This document shows positions 1 through 9,006 of a stretch of 64,000 nucleotides of DNA, piece after piece. Under the pieces are notes generated by a model. It made no database searches and was not told the DNA's origin. It saw only the letters and a list, made by a program, of their open reading frames with translations. Position 1 is the stretch's first letter. Each line of letters starts with the position of its first letter. The stretch is taken from positions 930,001 to 994,000 of the forward strand of contig NZ_JACGWA010000001.1 in NCBI RefSeq assembly GCF_014077505.1, given 5' to 3'. Position numbers and translations under genes: made by a program. Origin of the DNA: Colwellia sp. BRX10-3. GTDB lineage: Bacteria; Pseudomonadota; Gammaproteobacteria; Enterobacterales; Alteromonadaceae.

Positions 1-847
1 ATGCGGCAAATGTCACTACTATACCTTTTTTATAAGCAGTATATGACGCTTGGTTTATTGGGTTGTTCGGATCAAAGCTATTACCATCGCCACCACCCCA
101 GCTATTAGTGATAACATCAATGCTGTAGCGGTCACTATTAGCAATCGCGTAATCAAAGCCAGCCAGTGAATACAGAATTGAAATGGCTTCACCTGCGCCT
201 AAACCAACTAATTTCGCTCCCGGAGCTATACCATCATGGTAAAATGCACGTCTTTCATCATTTCGAGACGCTTCACCTGAGCCAGCTACCGTGCCGCCGA
301 CATGCGAGCCATGGCCCGAACTCGTATCAGTATTAGGTTGGCCTTCTAAAAATAAATTTACACCGCCCGCAAGATCTAAATCGCCAGCGATTTTTACGTT
401 TTGGATGGTTTTCTCACCCAATTTTAAATCTGGATGCGTTGCATCAACACCAGAATCAAGCACGGCAATTGTTGTCCCAGCGCCTGTTACGCCTTCAACG
501 TCATGAACGTAATGGCCTTCAGTGACTTCACCTGACGTGTAGTTGTAGTACTCAAGTGCGGCGTCATAATAAATACTTTTTACGCGGGCATCAGAAGAGA
601 GTTGCTGAATTTGGGCTTTAGAGAGCGAAGCACCAGCCATGGGTAATGTTGTTAAGGATAAGTAGGGAACATTTAATGTCGCCATTACATGTGGCATTTC
701 AGCACGATCGTAAGTTGAGACGATTACTTTCGTCTGGCCAAGTAATGTTGGCATCATATTTTGCAGTTTTGAACCCAAAAGCGCATCTGCGTTTGCGTTA
801 AAAGCCGTTAATGCTGAAATGGTAATCGCTAATAATTTCTTGTTCAT
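1..847 (-). CDS. Subtilisin-like (S8) serine protease, 3' part cut by window edge
   Basis: The first 282 codons of an exported subtilase; the rest lies left of the window. The start is an ATG at 847 preceded by AGGAAA. It opens with a signal peptide (MNKKLLAITISAL, cleaved near NANA), followed by an I9-like propeptide region. The catalytic Asp lies in TIAVLDSGVDATHPDLK and the catalytic His in SGHGSHVGGTVAG. ITNSWGGG is the substrate-binding strand. The catalytic Ser would be outside the window. Role: secreted or periplasmic proteolysis. The family is clear; the substrate and any C-terminal domains cannot be told. Confidence 0.9.
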   Translation of the reverse strand, partial: MNKKLLAITISALTAFNANADALLGSKLQNMMPTLLGQTKVIVSTYDRAEMPHVMATLNVPYLSLTTLPMAGASLSKAQIQQLSSDARVKSIYYDAALEYYNYTSGEVTEGHYVHDVEGVTGAGTTIAVLDSGVDATHPDLKLGEKTIQNVKIAGDLDLAGGVNLFLEGQPNTDTSSGHGSHVGGTVAGSGEASRNDERRAFYHDGIAPGAKLVGLGAGEAISILYSLAGFDYAIANSDRYSIDVITNSWGGGDGNSFDPNNPINQASYTAYKKGIVVTFAA

Positions 848-1055
848 GGTACTTTCCTATAAAGATAGTTGACCCTGACACTGTGTCGAAAATTAGCAAG
901 ATGATATATCCGGATAAACCCCTAGTTTTAATTTTTTTTACCACCAGTTAACTAAACGTGAATCCACACAAAAATAATCTGGCGAGTAATTTATTTTTAA
1001 AAGTGAACGCTTTTTAATTAATACAATTTTCGTCCTTAATCACACTTGAATTAAA

Positions 1056-1428
1056 TCACTCTTTAGGAACTTTCTTTTTCACCCGACCTATAACTTTAAG
1101 GGTTGCAAAGGTCATAATACTCAATGCGATAGCAATTTCTATACGTTCTAAGCCAACCGCGATACCAATGGCGCCCGTAGGCCAAATAGCCACAGCCGTT
1201 GGAGTACCACTAACTTCTGAAGAGTTTTTTTAAATTGCGCCACCAGCAATAACCTGAGACTGAACGCCTTGACCTTCAAATATCGACATAGCAAGAATAG
1301 TAAAGCTACAGGCCACCATGAACACCATAGGAAAAGATCTTAAGCCTGCCTATCTGCTGGTTGCTCTCTTTCCCTGCGGTCATAATTGGTAAAACTCATG
1401 CGATAAATAATTGCATGAGGCTTTTCAT
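1056..1428 (-). pseudogene. Decayed MgtC/SapB-family membrane protein gene
   Basis: Minus-strand translation gives recognisable MgtC-family pieces in order: AGLRSFPMVFMVACSFTIL, then QVIAGGAI, an in-frame TAA at 1230-1232 next to an A7 run, then TPTAVAIWPTGAIGIAVGLE, ending at a TGA at 1056-1058. Upstream of AGLRSF the frame shifts: a GKE/ERE-like segment lies in another frame, and a plausible ATG is at 1428. MgtC proteins are small membrane proteins linked to Mg2+ limitation and acid survival. At least one stop and one frameshift mean no full product. The MgtC match is by eye from the GLRTFP, QxIxGxGxL and IWxTxAIGIAxG signatures. Confidence 0.7.
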
Positions 1429-1606
1429 CACTTACTCTTAGTTAATATCAATATTAAATAAAACCATAATCACTTTTATCCTTTATTAGCTGGAAACAAC
1501 TTGGTCATTGCAGTGCCAAGTATTAGCCTGTATTGCTTTTTTATGGCACTAACTGAGTTCGCTTTTTGATACCATATTTTGCTGATTGGCCGATAATTTT
1601 CCAAAA

Positions 1607-1632
1607 AAATACCGCGACAGTGCGCGGTATTT
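1607..1632 (-). terminator. Terminator of the OmpA-type lipoprotein gene
   Basis: A perfect 10-bp stem (AAATACCGCG / CGCGGTATTT) with the 6-base loop ACAGTG. The A run at 1603-1609 becomes a U tract when read on the minus strand. It lies 40 bp past the lipoprotein stop codon. Confidence 0.85.
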
Positions 1633-1670
1633 CAAAGCTTGCTTTTGGTTAAGCTAATTAATGTTTCAAT

Positions 1671-2303
1671 TTAGTCAGCTTGATTTGGAACAATTTGAAT
1701 TTCAACTCGACGATTTAGTGCGCGGCCATTAGCAGTTGTGTTGTCAGCAACAGCGCGAGATTCTCCGTAACCCACGGTTTGTAACCTACTAGCAATAATG
1801 CTTTGGTTCGTTAAATATTGTTTAACACTACCGGCACGTTGCTCAGATAAATCTTGATTAAAATCGGCGGCACCTTGGCTATCAGTATGGCCTTCAATAC
1901 TTAATAAGGTTTTTTCATATTTATTTAGCACCCGTGCAATATCGTCCAGTGTGCTGTAAAAACCCGAAGTAATATAAGCTTGGCCAGTCGCAAATGTAAT
2001 GTTGGCAGGCATAATTAAACGTAAGTTATCACCTTCGCGCACCACTTCAATACCAGAGCCTGATAATTCCTCACGAAACTCTTGCTCTTGTTTATCCATG
2101 TAATCGCCAATCGCAACACCGGCAAGAGCACCGATAGCTGCCCCCCAAACCGCACGTTTGTTTTTATGATTACTGGTCGACTTACCGATAACTGCACCAG
2201 TAATAGCACCAATAGCGGCACCTTTTTCTTTATTGGTGCTCGCACAACCGGTGAATGCTAACGACAAAACAACGACACTGATGATGGATTTTTTAAATTG
2301 CAT
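1671..2303 (-). CDS. OmpA-family lipoprotein with glycine-zipper domain (YiaD-like)
   Basis: Outer-membrane lipoprotein of 210 residues predicted to tie the outer membrane to peptidoglycan. The ATG at 2303 is preferred over an upstream ATG at 2372 because it has AAGGTAG 6 bases upstream and puts a lipobox (LAFTGC, Cys20) at the correct distance. Gly-rich helical repeats (GAAIGAITGAVIG and GAAIGALAGVAIG) form a glycine-zipper region. A C-terminal OmpA domain follows, with GHTDSQGAADFNQDLSEQRA and NRRVEI. The order matches E. coli YiaD. The gene is monocistronic, with its own terminator. The exact role is not known. Confidence 0.9.
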   Translation of the reverse strand: MQFKKSIISVVVLSLAFTGCASTNKEKGAAIGAITGAVIGKSTSNHKNKRAVWGAAIGALAGVAIGDYMDKQEQEFREELSGSGIEVVREGDNLRLIMPANITFATGQAYITSGFYSTLDDIARVLNKYEKTLLSIEGHTDSQGAADFNQDLSEQRAGSVKQYLTNQSIIASRLQTVGYGESRAVADNTTANGRALNRRVEIQIVPNQAD

Positions 2304-2402
2304 AAATGCTACCTTAGAGAAAATAATACTAGTTGAAATAACTGATATCCATTGAAATAAATAAGCATTCACTTGCTTAATTCAATGGGTATTAATTTCA
2401 TC

Positions 2403-2541
2403 ATACCAAGAATAAATGAATGGTAGATGAACGAGAATAAGTAATTGTATCAATTAACCACCAAGATATAACCTTTAAGGCCAATATATACCACTTGTTT
2501 TGAACATACATGACTCTTTCATCTGCATTTGTTCTTGGTAT
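2403..2541. repeat. MITE-like element with ATACCAAG ends
   Basis: 139 bp bounded by imperfect inverted repeats: ATACCAAGAATAAATG on the left, and the reverse complement of the right end reads ATACCAAGAACAAATG. AGATGAA blocks lie further in on both arms. It contains no gene. It lies upstream of the lipoprotein gene, and its termini resemble those of the repeat at 36,872. Confidence 0.5.
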
Positions 2542-2545
2542 TGCC

Positions 2546-2606
2546 TGCACGTCGACGAATAGTCAGGTTATATAGAACACATAACCTAACTATTCGTCGA
2601 CGTGCA
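2546..2606. repeat. Long hairpin, 26-bp arms with one mismatch
   Basis: The left arm 2546-2571 starts TGCACGTCGACGAATAG. The right arm 2581-2606 is its reverse complement except for one base. The loop is 9 bases (ATAGAACAC) and T5 follows on the plus strand. It starts 4 bp after the MITE-like repeat. No plus-strand gene ends here, so a plain terminator role is not obvious. It could be a terminator, a small structured RNA or a transposon remnant. Confidence 0.6.
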
Positions 2607-2705
2607 TGTTTTTAAAAGCATGTGAGCCAATAGAGTAATTTAGGAGCAATTACCGAGTGTATTCATACCTTAAAAAATAGGATGTTGTAGCTAGGTCTAA
2701 ATATA

Positions 2706-2732
2706 AAAACACCACGACTAGCGTGGTGTTTT
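2706..2732 (-). terminator. Terminator of the M16 peptidase gene
   Basis: A perfect 11-bp stem AAAACACCACG / CGTGGTGTTTT with loop ACTAG, about 95 bp past the peptidase stop. A-rich sequence on its left gives a U-rich tail on the minus-strand transcript. Confidence 0.8.
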
Positions 2733-2827
2733 ATGAAGTTAATTAACCTTTTATCTTAAAAAATAAGTTAGCCTCTAAAGTTACTTTTATGAGTTAGCCT
2801 ATTCGTTAATTTATGTGTTAATTAGCG

Positions 2828-5716
2828 CTATTCAAATACTGCATCTATAGCGATTACTTCGACATTTTTACTTGGTAAAGTCAGTTTATAGCTTTCGATA
2901 ACTTTATCGGTTGCTAATAACTCAGCCGGTTTTTCAGAATTATATTTCAAAGATGAAACTTGCTCTGACAACAAACGTTTTTTCATGTCTGCGCCATCAC
3001 CTGAAATAAACACATAATGAATATTATCAGTTTGTAAGTTCGCTTTAATCACACGATTCACGTCTGCTAACGACAATTTAGCAAATTGCTCACGCACATA
3101 TTTAACAAATTCATCAGTTTGATAAAATTCACTATCAAGCGCATAACCTAATTGCTGATCTTGGCTGGCTACCAGTTGCGGTGCATAGTTAGTTAAATAA
3201 TTACGCGTAGCTTGAAAGTCTTTTTCGCTCATTCCATTTTCAATAAGCTTGTCCAATTCATACAAAGCCGCACGTGTGGCGAAATGTGCGTCATTATTTG
3301 AACGCAATGGGCGTAACCATACTTGAAAAATTTGGCTAGAACGGCCTAAGTTTGCATCAGGCTTAGTTTGGTACATGCCTCGTGGGAAGTATTCAATGTA
3401 TGAATAATCACCGTAGTTCATGCCGCGCGCTTGGCGTATTTGTTGATACAAGTAACTGTTTGAACTTCTGTGTTCGCCAAAGTATGAACGCACTAACCAA
3501 AGCGCAGCCCAATCTTTGTCATTACGAATAGTGTCGATTGGAAAACCAAATGAAACCGCAGTTGATTGTGCATTTTTTTCAACAATTGTCGCATGATGAC
3601 CTTTTAACATTGGCGCTTTTGCAATGTTCAAACGCTTTTCGTCACCAACAGGTAAGGTGGCTAAATCAGTGAATAATTGCGTTTTTAAATCATTCGACAA
3701 TGCGCCAGTAATACCGACATGCAATTTAGCTTGTGTTAGTTGCGCGTTATAAAAAGCTTTAACATCTTCAAGGGTAATTGCCTCTAAATCTGACAAATCA
3801 CCACTGTTATAGTTTTCATAGGCGTGACCTTGATAAAGTTCGCTATAAAGCACCTCTTTACCTAGCTCTTCATCATTAGACGATTTTAGCCCTGATTTAA
3901 TACCATCAATTAGTTCTTTTTTCAGGCGTTTAAAATCATCTTCGCGCCAGCCTGGATTTAATAATTGGTCACTGACCAATTGATACCACGACTCAGCATT
4001 GTCTTTATGAACACGACCCGTAAACGACATCATTTCTTTATCAAGTTGCGATGAAAACTGTCCGGCTAAAGGATACAAACCTTGTTGAATTTCTTTATAA
4101 CTACGAGTTTGAGAGCCACCTTGCGTTAACATGCGCGCCATTAATGCCGCTACGCCTTTTTTACCTGCCGGGTCTGCTGCTGCGCCAGTATAAAACAAAA
4201 AGTTTACATCGATTAACGGTGAGTCATTGGTTTTATCTAAGACCGCAAATTGTGGTGTGCTTGGCTGTGCCTTTTTCATTTCAAGATTTGTCACCGCTGC
4301 GTTTAAATCAACGTCTTGCTCAAAACCTGACACTTTATCTAGAGCCGATAAGGTTACGGTTGTGCGGTTTTCATCAATAAAATATTTATTAGCAATACTT
4401 TTAATATCTTCAACTGAAATATTATCAAAACTGTTATAAAGATGATTAATAGTTTCGGGATCACGATCAAAATGCATATAACTCGCTAACGTTGATGCGA
4501 TTGACTCCGAAGAGTCTAAACCATTAACAAAGCTATATTTTAAGTTCGATTTTAAATTATCAAGCTTCTCTGCTGACACCAACTCAGTACGTGCCTGAGC
4601 GTACGTTTGATTAACAGCATCACGAACAGTCGCTAAATCTTTTTCTTCGTTTACTTTGATAAATACGTGACGTAAACCGGCATCTTTTGTTTGTGGGTTA
4701 TAGTTAAACATTTGACTCGCCAATTGTTTATCAACCACTAACTCTTGATATAACGCTGAGTTATTTGAAAAATAAAGCTCAGATATAAGATCTAATGCTG
4801 CGCGATCTTTTTTCTTTGGTTGCCAGTCAGCACCTTTGTACGACACTAATAACCAATGGCCTGGTAAACCGTCAAATTTTTCGTGTACGTATTTTGCCAC
4901 TTGTTGTTTTGGCTCTGGCGTAATGTTATTAACAAAGTCACCTTTTTGCCAATTACCCCAATGTTTTTCTACCATAGCCATAGTGGCTTCAGGCTCAACA
5001 TCACCAACAATGACTAACGAGACATACTCTGGTTTATAAAATTGTTTGAAGAATTTTTCGCCATAAGCAATTTGCTCAGGCATAGCTTCTACATCTTCAA
5101 AAAATCCCATGGTGGTGTGTTTATAGGTATGAGTATCAAAGGCTTCTTTACGTACGGCCGCAAGTAATTTTCGTATCGGGCTGGCATTATTTTTTAAGTA
5201 TTCACCCTTTACCGTTAATGCTTCGGTTTTAAATTGAGCATCGGTATAGGTTAAGTTTTTAAAATGATCTGCTTGAATCTCTAAAACTTTTTCTAAATGA
5301 TCTTTAGAAAAGTCTAAATGATAATTAGTGTAATCATTAGTGGTGTAGGCGCCGTTATCAACACCCGCATTTTTAAACAAATCAGCATAAACGTCTTGTG
5401 GAAATTTTTCTGAACCTTTAAACATCATATGTTCAAAAAAATGAGCAAAGCCAGTTCTACCAACTTCGTCTTCATCACGAGAGCCCACTGACACGGGAAT
5501 TTGCACAGACACAAGATCAGGGTAATCGGTTTTAACAATTAGCACGCGCAAACCATTCGCCAATTCTTTAAAAACATAATTTTGACTGAAAACTTTATTA
5601 CTATTGGAGGCAACTGCTGCGCTTTCTGGTGTTGAGTTTTGGTTGGTTTGGGTAGCTATACAAGCTGAGAGAGTAAAGCTGGCAACAATCGCCGCCGCTA
5701 AATATTTTATTTTCAT
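2828..5716 (-). CDS. M16 zinc metallopeptidase, lipoprotein, two-repeat (pitrilysin/insulinase family)
   Basis: A 962-residue envelope protease. The signal peptide ends in a lipobox (LSAC, Cys19), so it should be lipid-anchored. The inverted zinc motif HFFEH is at residues 92-96 (Glu95 catalytic), with a downstream glutamate in TEALTVKGEY as the likely third ligand. The second M16 half (from about residue 500) lacks HxxEH, as usual for the family, and has the typical RSYKEIQQGLYPLAGQFS and ARGMNYGDYSY regions. The length fits full-size two-lobe M16 enzymes. Likely role: degradation of small peptides in the periplasm. It is monocistronic with a terminator behind it. Confidence 0.93.
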   Translation of the reverse strand: MKIKYLAAAIVASFTLSACIATQTNQNSTPESAAVASNSNKVFSQNYVFKELANGLRVLIVKTDYPDLVSVQIPVSVGSRDEDEVGRTGFAHFFEHMMFKGSEKFPQDVYADLFKNAGVDNGAYTTNDYTNYHLDFSKDHLEKVLEIQADHFKNLTYTDAQFKTEALTVKGEYLKNNASPIRKLLAAVRKEAFDTHTYKHTTMGFFEDVEAMPEQIAYGEKFFKQFYKPEYVSLVIVGDVEPEATMAMVEKHWGNWQKGDFVNNITPEPKQQVAKYVHEKFDGLPGHWLLVSYKGADWQPKKKDRAALDLISELYFSNNSALYQELVVDKQLASQMFNYNPQTKDAGLRHVFIKVNEEKDLATVRDAVNQTYAQARTELVSAEKLDNLKSNLKYSFVNGLDSSESIASTLASYMHFDRDPETINHLYNSFDNISVEDIKSIANKYFIDENRTTVTLSALDKVSGFEQDVDLNAAVTNLEMKKAQPSTPQFAVLDKTNDSPLIDVNFLFYTGAAADPAGKKGVAALMARMLTQGGSQTRSYKEIQQGLYPLAGQFSSQLDKEMMSFTGRVHKDNAESWYQLVSDQLLNPGWREDDFKRLKKELIDGIKSGLKSSNDEELGKEVLYSELYQGHAYENYNSGDLSDLEAITLEDVKAFYNAQLTQAKLHVGITGALSNDLKTQLFTDLATLPVGDEKRLNIAKAPMLKGHHATIVEKNAQSTAVSFGFPIDTIRNDKDWAALWLVRSYFGEHRSSNSYLYQQIRQARGMNYGDYSYIEYFPRGMYQTKPDANLGRSSQIFQVWLRPLRSNNDAHFATRAALYELDKLIENGMSEKDFQATRNYLTNYAPQLVASQDQQLGYALDSEFYQTDEFVKYVREQFAKLSLADVNRVIKANLQTDNIHYVFISGDGADMKKRLLSEQVSSLKYNSEKPAELLATDKVIESYKLTLPSKNVEVIAIDAVFE

Positions 5717-5870
5717 TATAGATCCCTTTATTGTTATGCTGACATCTTATGAAATTACTGATGTTTTATCACTATTTTAACAATTAATTTACATAATAAT
5801 CTGTAACAAAATACATACATCACCAAGCCTACGAAGCTTAATAAGCTTTACTTAGAGAGAACTGAGCATT

Positions 5871-6698
5871 ATGAATAGTGATTTTAAAAATAAAACGGTC
5901 ATCATTACCGGTGCCTCTGCCGGTGTTGGCGCGGCAACAGCAAGAACATTTGCGCATTTAGGGGCAAATTTAGTCTTGGTTGCTCGCGGACAAACAGCGT
6001 TAGATGTAATTACCAAAGAACTTGCGCCATTAACATCGGTCATCAATATTGCTATGGATATTAATGACTCAGCAGCTAATGAAAATTTACTGATAAAAGC
6101 AGCGCAGGCATTTGGTTCGATTGATGTTTTGGTTAACAATGCCGGTTTTCACCAACGCGGTGAAGTAGAACGAAATCAAGCGAATGACTTAGCAAAAATG
6201 GTTGATGTGAACTTGCGTGCGCCGATCCAATTATCGTGCTTAATGTTACCGTATTTACGAAAAGCCGGTGGCGGTGCAATCGTTAATGTTGGTTCACTCG
6301 CTGGCAGAACGCCGTTGCAAGGTGCAGCAACTTACGCAGCGACAAAAGCAGGTTTGCGAGCGTTTACTTACTCTTTAGCTGATGAGTTAAAAGGCACGGG
6401 GATTTATGTTGGTGTAGTTTCACCTGGCCCTATTGATACGGGTTTTATTATGTCAGAAATAGAACAAGTAGAAGACATTGTGTTCTCGCAACCCATGAGT
6501 AGTGCCCAACAAGTTGCCGATGCTATTGTTAGTGTGGCGCGCGGAGAAGAAACCGAAATATCCTTACCAAGAGCCAGTGGTTGGCTAACCACTGTTTCAT
6601 ATTTATTTCCAAAACTTAGAAGAGTATTGCGGCCAGCGCTTTATCGCAAAGGCCGCAAAGCGAAAGAACAATACAAACAACGCAATGCTAAGCCTTAG
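5871..6698 (+). CDS. Short-chain dehydrogenase/reductase (SDR)
   Basis: A 275-residue classical SDR: a Rossmann fold using NAD(P)H to oxidise or reduce an unidentified substrate. TGASAGVG (residues 13-20) binds the cofactor, NNAG follows strand 4, and the catalytic pair is Tyr155/Lys159 in TYAATKAG, after a serine in NVGSLAG. The basic C-terminal tail (RKGRKAKEQYKQRNAK) is unusual and may aid membrane or nucleic-acid contact. It faces the cyclophilin gene with only 21 bp between the two stops. The family is sure; the substrate cannot be inferred. Confidence 0.9.
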   Translation: MNSDFKNKTVIITGASAGVGAATARTFAHLGANLVLVARGQTALDVITKELAPLTSVINIAMDINDSAANENLLIKAAQAFGSIDVLVNNAGFHQRGEVERNQANDLAKMVDVNLRAPIQLSCLMLPYLRKAGGGAIVNVGSLAGRTPLQGAATYAATKAGLRAFTYSLADELKGTGIYVGVVSPGPIDTGFIMSEIEQVEDIVFSQPMSSAQQVADAIVSVARGEETEISLPRASGWLTTVSYLFPKLRRVLRPALYRKGRKAKEQYKQRNAKP

Positions 6699-6719
6699 CA
6701 GGTATTAAAATAAATCAGC

Positions 6720-7649
6720 CTAATGATGAGCAAGTAGACGAGTTAGTACCGGAGTTTGGCAAACATCAAGCACCGGTGGCGGTTTCTTAAAGAAGAAAGC
6801 ATTATCACGCTTAATACGCTCGGCTAATTTGGTAGCAAATAATTTACTTTCTGTATTTTTTACTGCCAAATGTATTTGCTCGGCTGATGGTACGTCCACC
6901 ATCATTTGCATCGACACTATGGGGGTATAAGCAGCACTAGTAACTTCAGCTTCACCTTCTATTGTTGCCGTACGAGTTATCGCTTGTACATGGTTCATGC
7001 CATAAACAACCCGGCCAAATATGCTCATAATGCGGTCTAAATACCTAGGTGCTTGACCATTAGTAATATAGAAATGGCTAGAGCCTGAATCAGCATCATT
7101 ACCACGCGCCATGGCAATAATACCCGGACAATGTGTTAACCATGCTCGATTTTCGCTCGAGCTATGTGCAACAGCAAAGCCATCTTTAAAGCCCGTTTGT
7201 TCAGCAAACAAGTCCTGTTTTTGCACTAAGGTGAACGACCAATTTTTATCTGTTGGCCACTCGCCTTCAAGCTTTAGCAAGGGCACTAAACTATCTAATC
7301 TACTGCCGTCTTCAGGACCGGCTTGTGCTACAAAGCCATCAATAACCCGATAAAACTTATTGCCGTCGTAATGGCCATTTTTGGTTAAACGCATAAATTG
7401 TTCTACGTGCTTTGGAGAAAATTGTGGCGCTAATTCAATAACGACTTTGCCGTAGGGTAAGGTTAACAGCACCATGTTTTCAATAGCGACTGTTCGCCAT
7501 TCATCTTGATTGTTTTTAGCAGTTTCGGCGGCGACCTTTGTGGTTATTTGCTTTTGAATATTTTGTTCAGCATTTACCATGCTGCTTAATGACAAGCTTG
7601 AGCAGCTAAACACTACCATGAAATTTAAAAATTTTGATCGAATCTTCAT
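6720..7649 (-). CDS. Periplasmic cyclophilin-type peptidyl-prolyl isomerase
   Basis: A 309-residue exported PPIase catalysing cis-trans isomerisation of X-Pro bonds. An N-terminal signal peptide ends near SSMVNA. The cyclophilin core starts about residue 57 with LPYGKVVIELAPQFSPKHVE. The active-site strand NKFYRVIDGFVAQAG keeps the catalytic Arg and Gln. MARGNDADSGSSHFYI matches MARxxDPxSxxSQFFI but has His for the usual Gln. Insertions around the core and a C-terminal extension of about 60 residues make it longer than E. coli PpiA. It ends convergently with the SDR gene. Confidence 0.9.
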   Translation of the reverse strand: MKIRSKFLNFMVVFSCSSLSLSSMVNAEQNIQKQITTKVAAETAKNNQDEWRTVAIENMVLLTLPYGKVVIELAPQFSPKHVEQFMRLTKNGHYDGNKFYRVIDGFVAQAGPEDGSRLDSLVPLLKLEGEWPTDKNWSFTLVQKQDLFAEQTGFKDGFAVAHSSSENRAWLTHCPGIIAMARGNDADSGSSHFYITNGQAPRYLDRIMSIFGRVVYGMNHVQAITRTATIEGEAEVTSAAYTPIVSMQMMVDVPSAEQIHLAVKNTESKLFATKLAERIKRDNAFFFKKPPPVLDVCQTPVLTRLLAHH

Positions 7650-7838
7650 AAAGTCTCTTTTTTATTATTTTTTTTACTAACCCAATGATTGTTTAATGTT
7701 ACAACAAAAATAGCAAATTAGAACAAAAAGTTACTGACATTATTATCAATAGCTGTCGCTGATAAATGAAATATTGGCGTAACAGCAGGCAATTGATACC
7801 ATAACCAGAATCACTGCCCTCAACTTAATGGATTTTTT

Positions 7839-8549
7839 GTGAATAAGAGTTTTATCACCAATTTTTTAGCCCTAATTGCAATTATTATTGGCTATATAGT
7901 CGCTAACAATATTATTTTCACCATAGGTTTATTTGCTTTATCTGGCGCAATAACTAATTGGCTTGCAATACATATGTTGTTTGAACGCGTACCTTTTTTG
8001 TATGGTTCCGGCGTTATCCCTGCTCGCTTTGAAGACTTTAAAGTTGCCATTCGCGCTCTAATGATGGAACAATTTTTTACTGAAGAAAACATCGACCGAT
8101 TTTTAGCTGGGAACGATAACCCGGCCACGGCAATCGATCTGGCACCTGTCATTAATAAAGTAGATTTATCTCCTGCCTTTGACAACTTAGTTAGCGTTAT
8201 TGAACAATCTTCTTTTGGCGGTATGTTAGCAATGGTGGGTGGCACTGAAGCTCTACAACCTATGCGTGAACCCTTTATTGAAAAAATGCGCGCTTCGGTA
8301 GTCGAAATTAGCCAAAGTGAAGAATTCAATGTCATTCTTCGTGAAGAGTTAGAACAACCCAGCATTATGGCAGGCATGCGCGATAAGGTAAGCGATATTA
8401 TTGAAAAGCGCCTCAATGAATTAACGCCACAACTCGTTAAAGAAATTGTGCAAAAAATGATCCAAGAACATTTAGGCTGGTTAGTGATTTGGGGTGGTGT
8501 TTTTGGCGGAGTTATTGGTTTTATCGCAGCAATTACCGCTACATTCTAA
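7839..8549 (+). CDS. DUF445 family membrane protein
   Basis: 236 residues starting at GTG; the upstream ATG at 7828 runs into a stop at once. Two helices at the N-terminus (residues 6-40) enclose the family signature SGAITNWLAIHMLFERVP, followed by YGSGVIPARFEDFK. An amphipathic central region follows, and a C-terminal helix (LVIWGGVFGGVIGFIAAI) returns to the membrane. DUF445 proteins are conserved inner-membrane proteins of unclear function. A hairpin terminator follows. Confidence 0.85.
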   Translation: MNKSFITNFLALIAIIIGYIVANNIIFTIGLFALSGAITNWLAIHMLFERVPFLYGSGVIPARFEDFKVAIRALMMEQFFTEENIDRFLAGNDNPATAIDLAPVINKVDLSPAFDNLVSVIEQSSFGGMLAMVGGTEALQPMREPFIEKMRASVVEISQSEEFNVILREELEQPSIMAGMRDKVSDIIEKRLNELTPQLVKEIVQKMIQEHLGWLVIWGGVFGGVIGFIAAITATF

Positions 8550-8569
8550 AATATTATTTTTCTAATCAT

Positions 8570-8599
8570 CAGTCAGTAGCAAGTTAAAGTTACTGACTG
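8570..8599 (+). terminator. Hairpin after the DUF445 gene
   Basis: A perfect 9-bp stem CAGTCAGTA / TACTGACTG with a 12-base loop, 20 bp past the stop. The trailing T tract is poor, so intrinsic termination is likely but not certain. Confidence 0.6.
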
Positions 8600-9006
8600 T
8601 CTTGCCCTAACATCCTAATTTATTGGCCAATCCTTTTATGTCATAAGCTAGGTAAAAATTATTTTTACCACAAATACGCTAATTGATAGTATTAAAACTT
8701 TCGGTATGTGAAATTTGCTTTCACCTAAAGCTTACATTTGATAAAACACATAAAAAACTTTAGATAACAGTAATTATAATTGATTCAATCTCATAGCTGT
8801 ATTTGGTCATTAATTCACCGACTATAACTATGCGTTATCAACTAGATTATTTTAGGCTATTGACCATGGAATATTTTAACTTTTGTGCTTTAATTTTAGC
8901 CTGATAGCCGTTATGCTTAACCTTTAATAACAGGGTTTAATGCGGCGACTCCAAGCTCGGAGTTTAATAGCTCAACTCCCTCTCTTCGTAAAAGGTAAAC
9001 CCAAAA
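8600..9006. other. Non-coding stretch upstream of the aminotransferase
   Basis: About 400 A+T-rich bases with no convincing gene. It must hold the aminotransferase promoter. ACTCC/GGAGT at about 8949-8964 could form a small hairpin in the leader. No clear leader peptide or riboswitch was recognised. Confidence 0.5.

Noticed and set aside
4051-4439. Plus-strand ORFs inside the M16 peptidase gene
   Set aside because: Antisense shadows of a clear full-length gene, with no recognisable product.
7892-8416. 174-codon minus-strand ORF within the DUF445 gene
   Set aside because: Antisense shadow; the plus strand carries the DUF445 signature.
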